From: Candidatus Omnitrophota bacterium
GTDB lineage: Bacteria; Omnitrophota; Gorgyraeia; Gorgyraeales; Gorgyraeaceae
Length of the DNA stretch: 6,435 nucleotides
Direction of reading: 5' to 3'
Assembly: GCA_018817035.1 (NCBI GenBank)
Contig: JAHIUV010000064.1
Location: 1 to 6,435, forward strand
This document shows, piece after piece, positions 6,345-6,435 of this stretch (positions within the stretch are counted from its first letter, which is position 1; every line of letters begins with the position of its first letter). The notes under the pieces were generated by a model, which saw only the letters and a list, made by a program, of their open reading frames with translations, did no database searches and was not told the DNA's origin. Made by a program: the position numbers and the translations under genes.

Positions 6345-6374
6345 ACTATACTACAGCTTATAAAGGTCTGTCAA
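6345..6374 (-). promoter_or_regulatory. Sigma-70-type promoter of the rimP-nusA-infB operon
   Basis: A perfect -35 hexamer TTGACA (6374-6369) and the -10 hexamer TATAGT (6350-6345, five of six consensus bases) are separated by 18 bases. An A/T-rich stretch with a T7 run lies just upstream. Transcription would begin near 6338, only about six bases before the ATG at 6332 and about 66 before the preferred rimP start. This is the only strong promoter seen in the window and would drive the whole leftward gene run. Confidence 0.75.
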
Positions 6375-6421
6375 GAAAAAAATCTTTCTTTCTCTTTGAG
6401 TTATCAGGGGTAGTCTATATC

Positions 6422-6435
6422 AATATTGTTCGAGC
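6422..6435. repeat. Possible start of a second copy of the infB-trpS palindrome, cut by window edge
   Basis: AATATTGTTCGAGC matches 2453-2466 (AATACTGTTCGAGC) at 13 of 14 positions. That stretch is the loop and inner right arm of the palindrome. The left arm is not recognisable upstream here, so it could be a partial copy, a differently built copy continuing past the edge, or chance. The rest of 6375-6421 holds no gene that I can see. Confidence 0.35.

Noticed and set aside
1..6435. CRISPR array, tRNA or rRNA gene, or transposase
   Set aside because: No regularly spaced repeats, no tRNA-like cloverleaf with a T-loop, and no transposase-like protein were seen; the window is almost filled by six housekeeping genes.

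Overview
The window is a run of bacterial housekeeping genes, all on the minus strand and read right to left: rimP, nusA, infB, trpS, scpA and the start of scpB, which runs off the left edge. Every protein is recognisable from family motifs and none looks broken. Coding density is high. Moderate GC, frequent ATA (Ile) codons, intergenic palindromic repeats and the gene order suggest an uncultured lineage such as Candidatus Omnitrophota. That is an impression from style, not a proven placement.

Right end (6273-6435): a control region without a gene. It holds a good sigma-70-type promoter (TTGACA, 18-base spacer, TATAGT), a strong Shine-Dalgarno-like sequence, a G-rich hairpin followed by a T run, and then the likely rimP start at 6272. 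The last 14 bases resemble part of the repeat found between infB and trpS.

Middle (2491-6272): rimP, nusA and infB are packed tightly. The rimP stop abuts the nusA start (TAAATG), and nusA and infB overlap by four bases (ATGA). They encode the 30S maturation factor RimP, the transcription elongation factor NusA and translation initiation factor IF2, a classic transcription-translation operon. No ylxR or L7Ae-like gene lies between nusA and infB, and rbfA does not follow infB.

Left part (1-2490): after a spacer of about 107 bases holding a TTCTCGAC-type palindrome comes trpS. Its tryptophanyl-tRNA synthetase carries four cysteines spaced like the iron-sulfur site known from Thermotoga maritima. 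A second spacer of about 97 bases is almost filled by an 84-base composite palindrome whose edge bases form part of the trpS stop codon. Then come scpA and scpB, the kleisin and winged-helix partners of the SMC chromosome-condensing complex.

No new multi-gene system is visible. The points most worth a second look are the rimP leader, the cysteine set in TrpRS, and the two palindromic repeat families that occupy the only two sizeable spacers inside the gene run.
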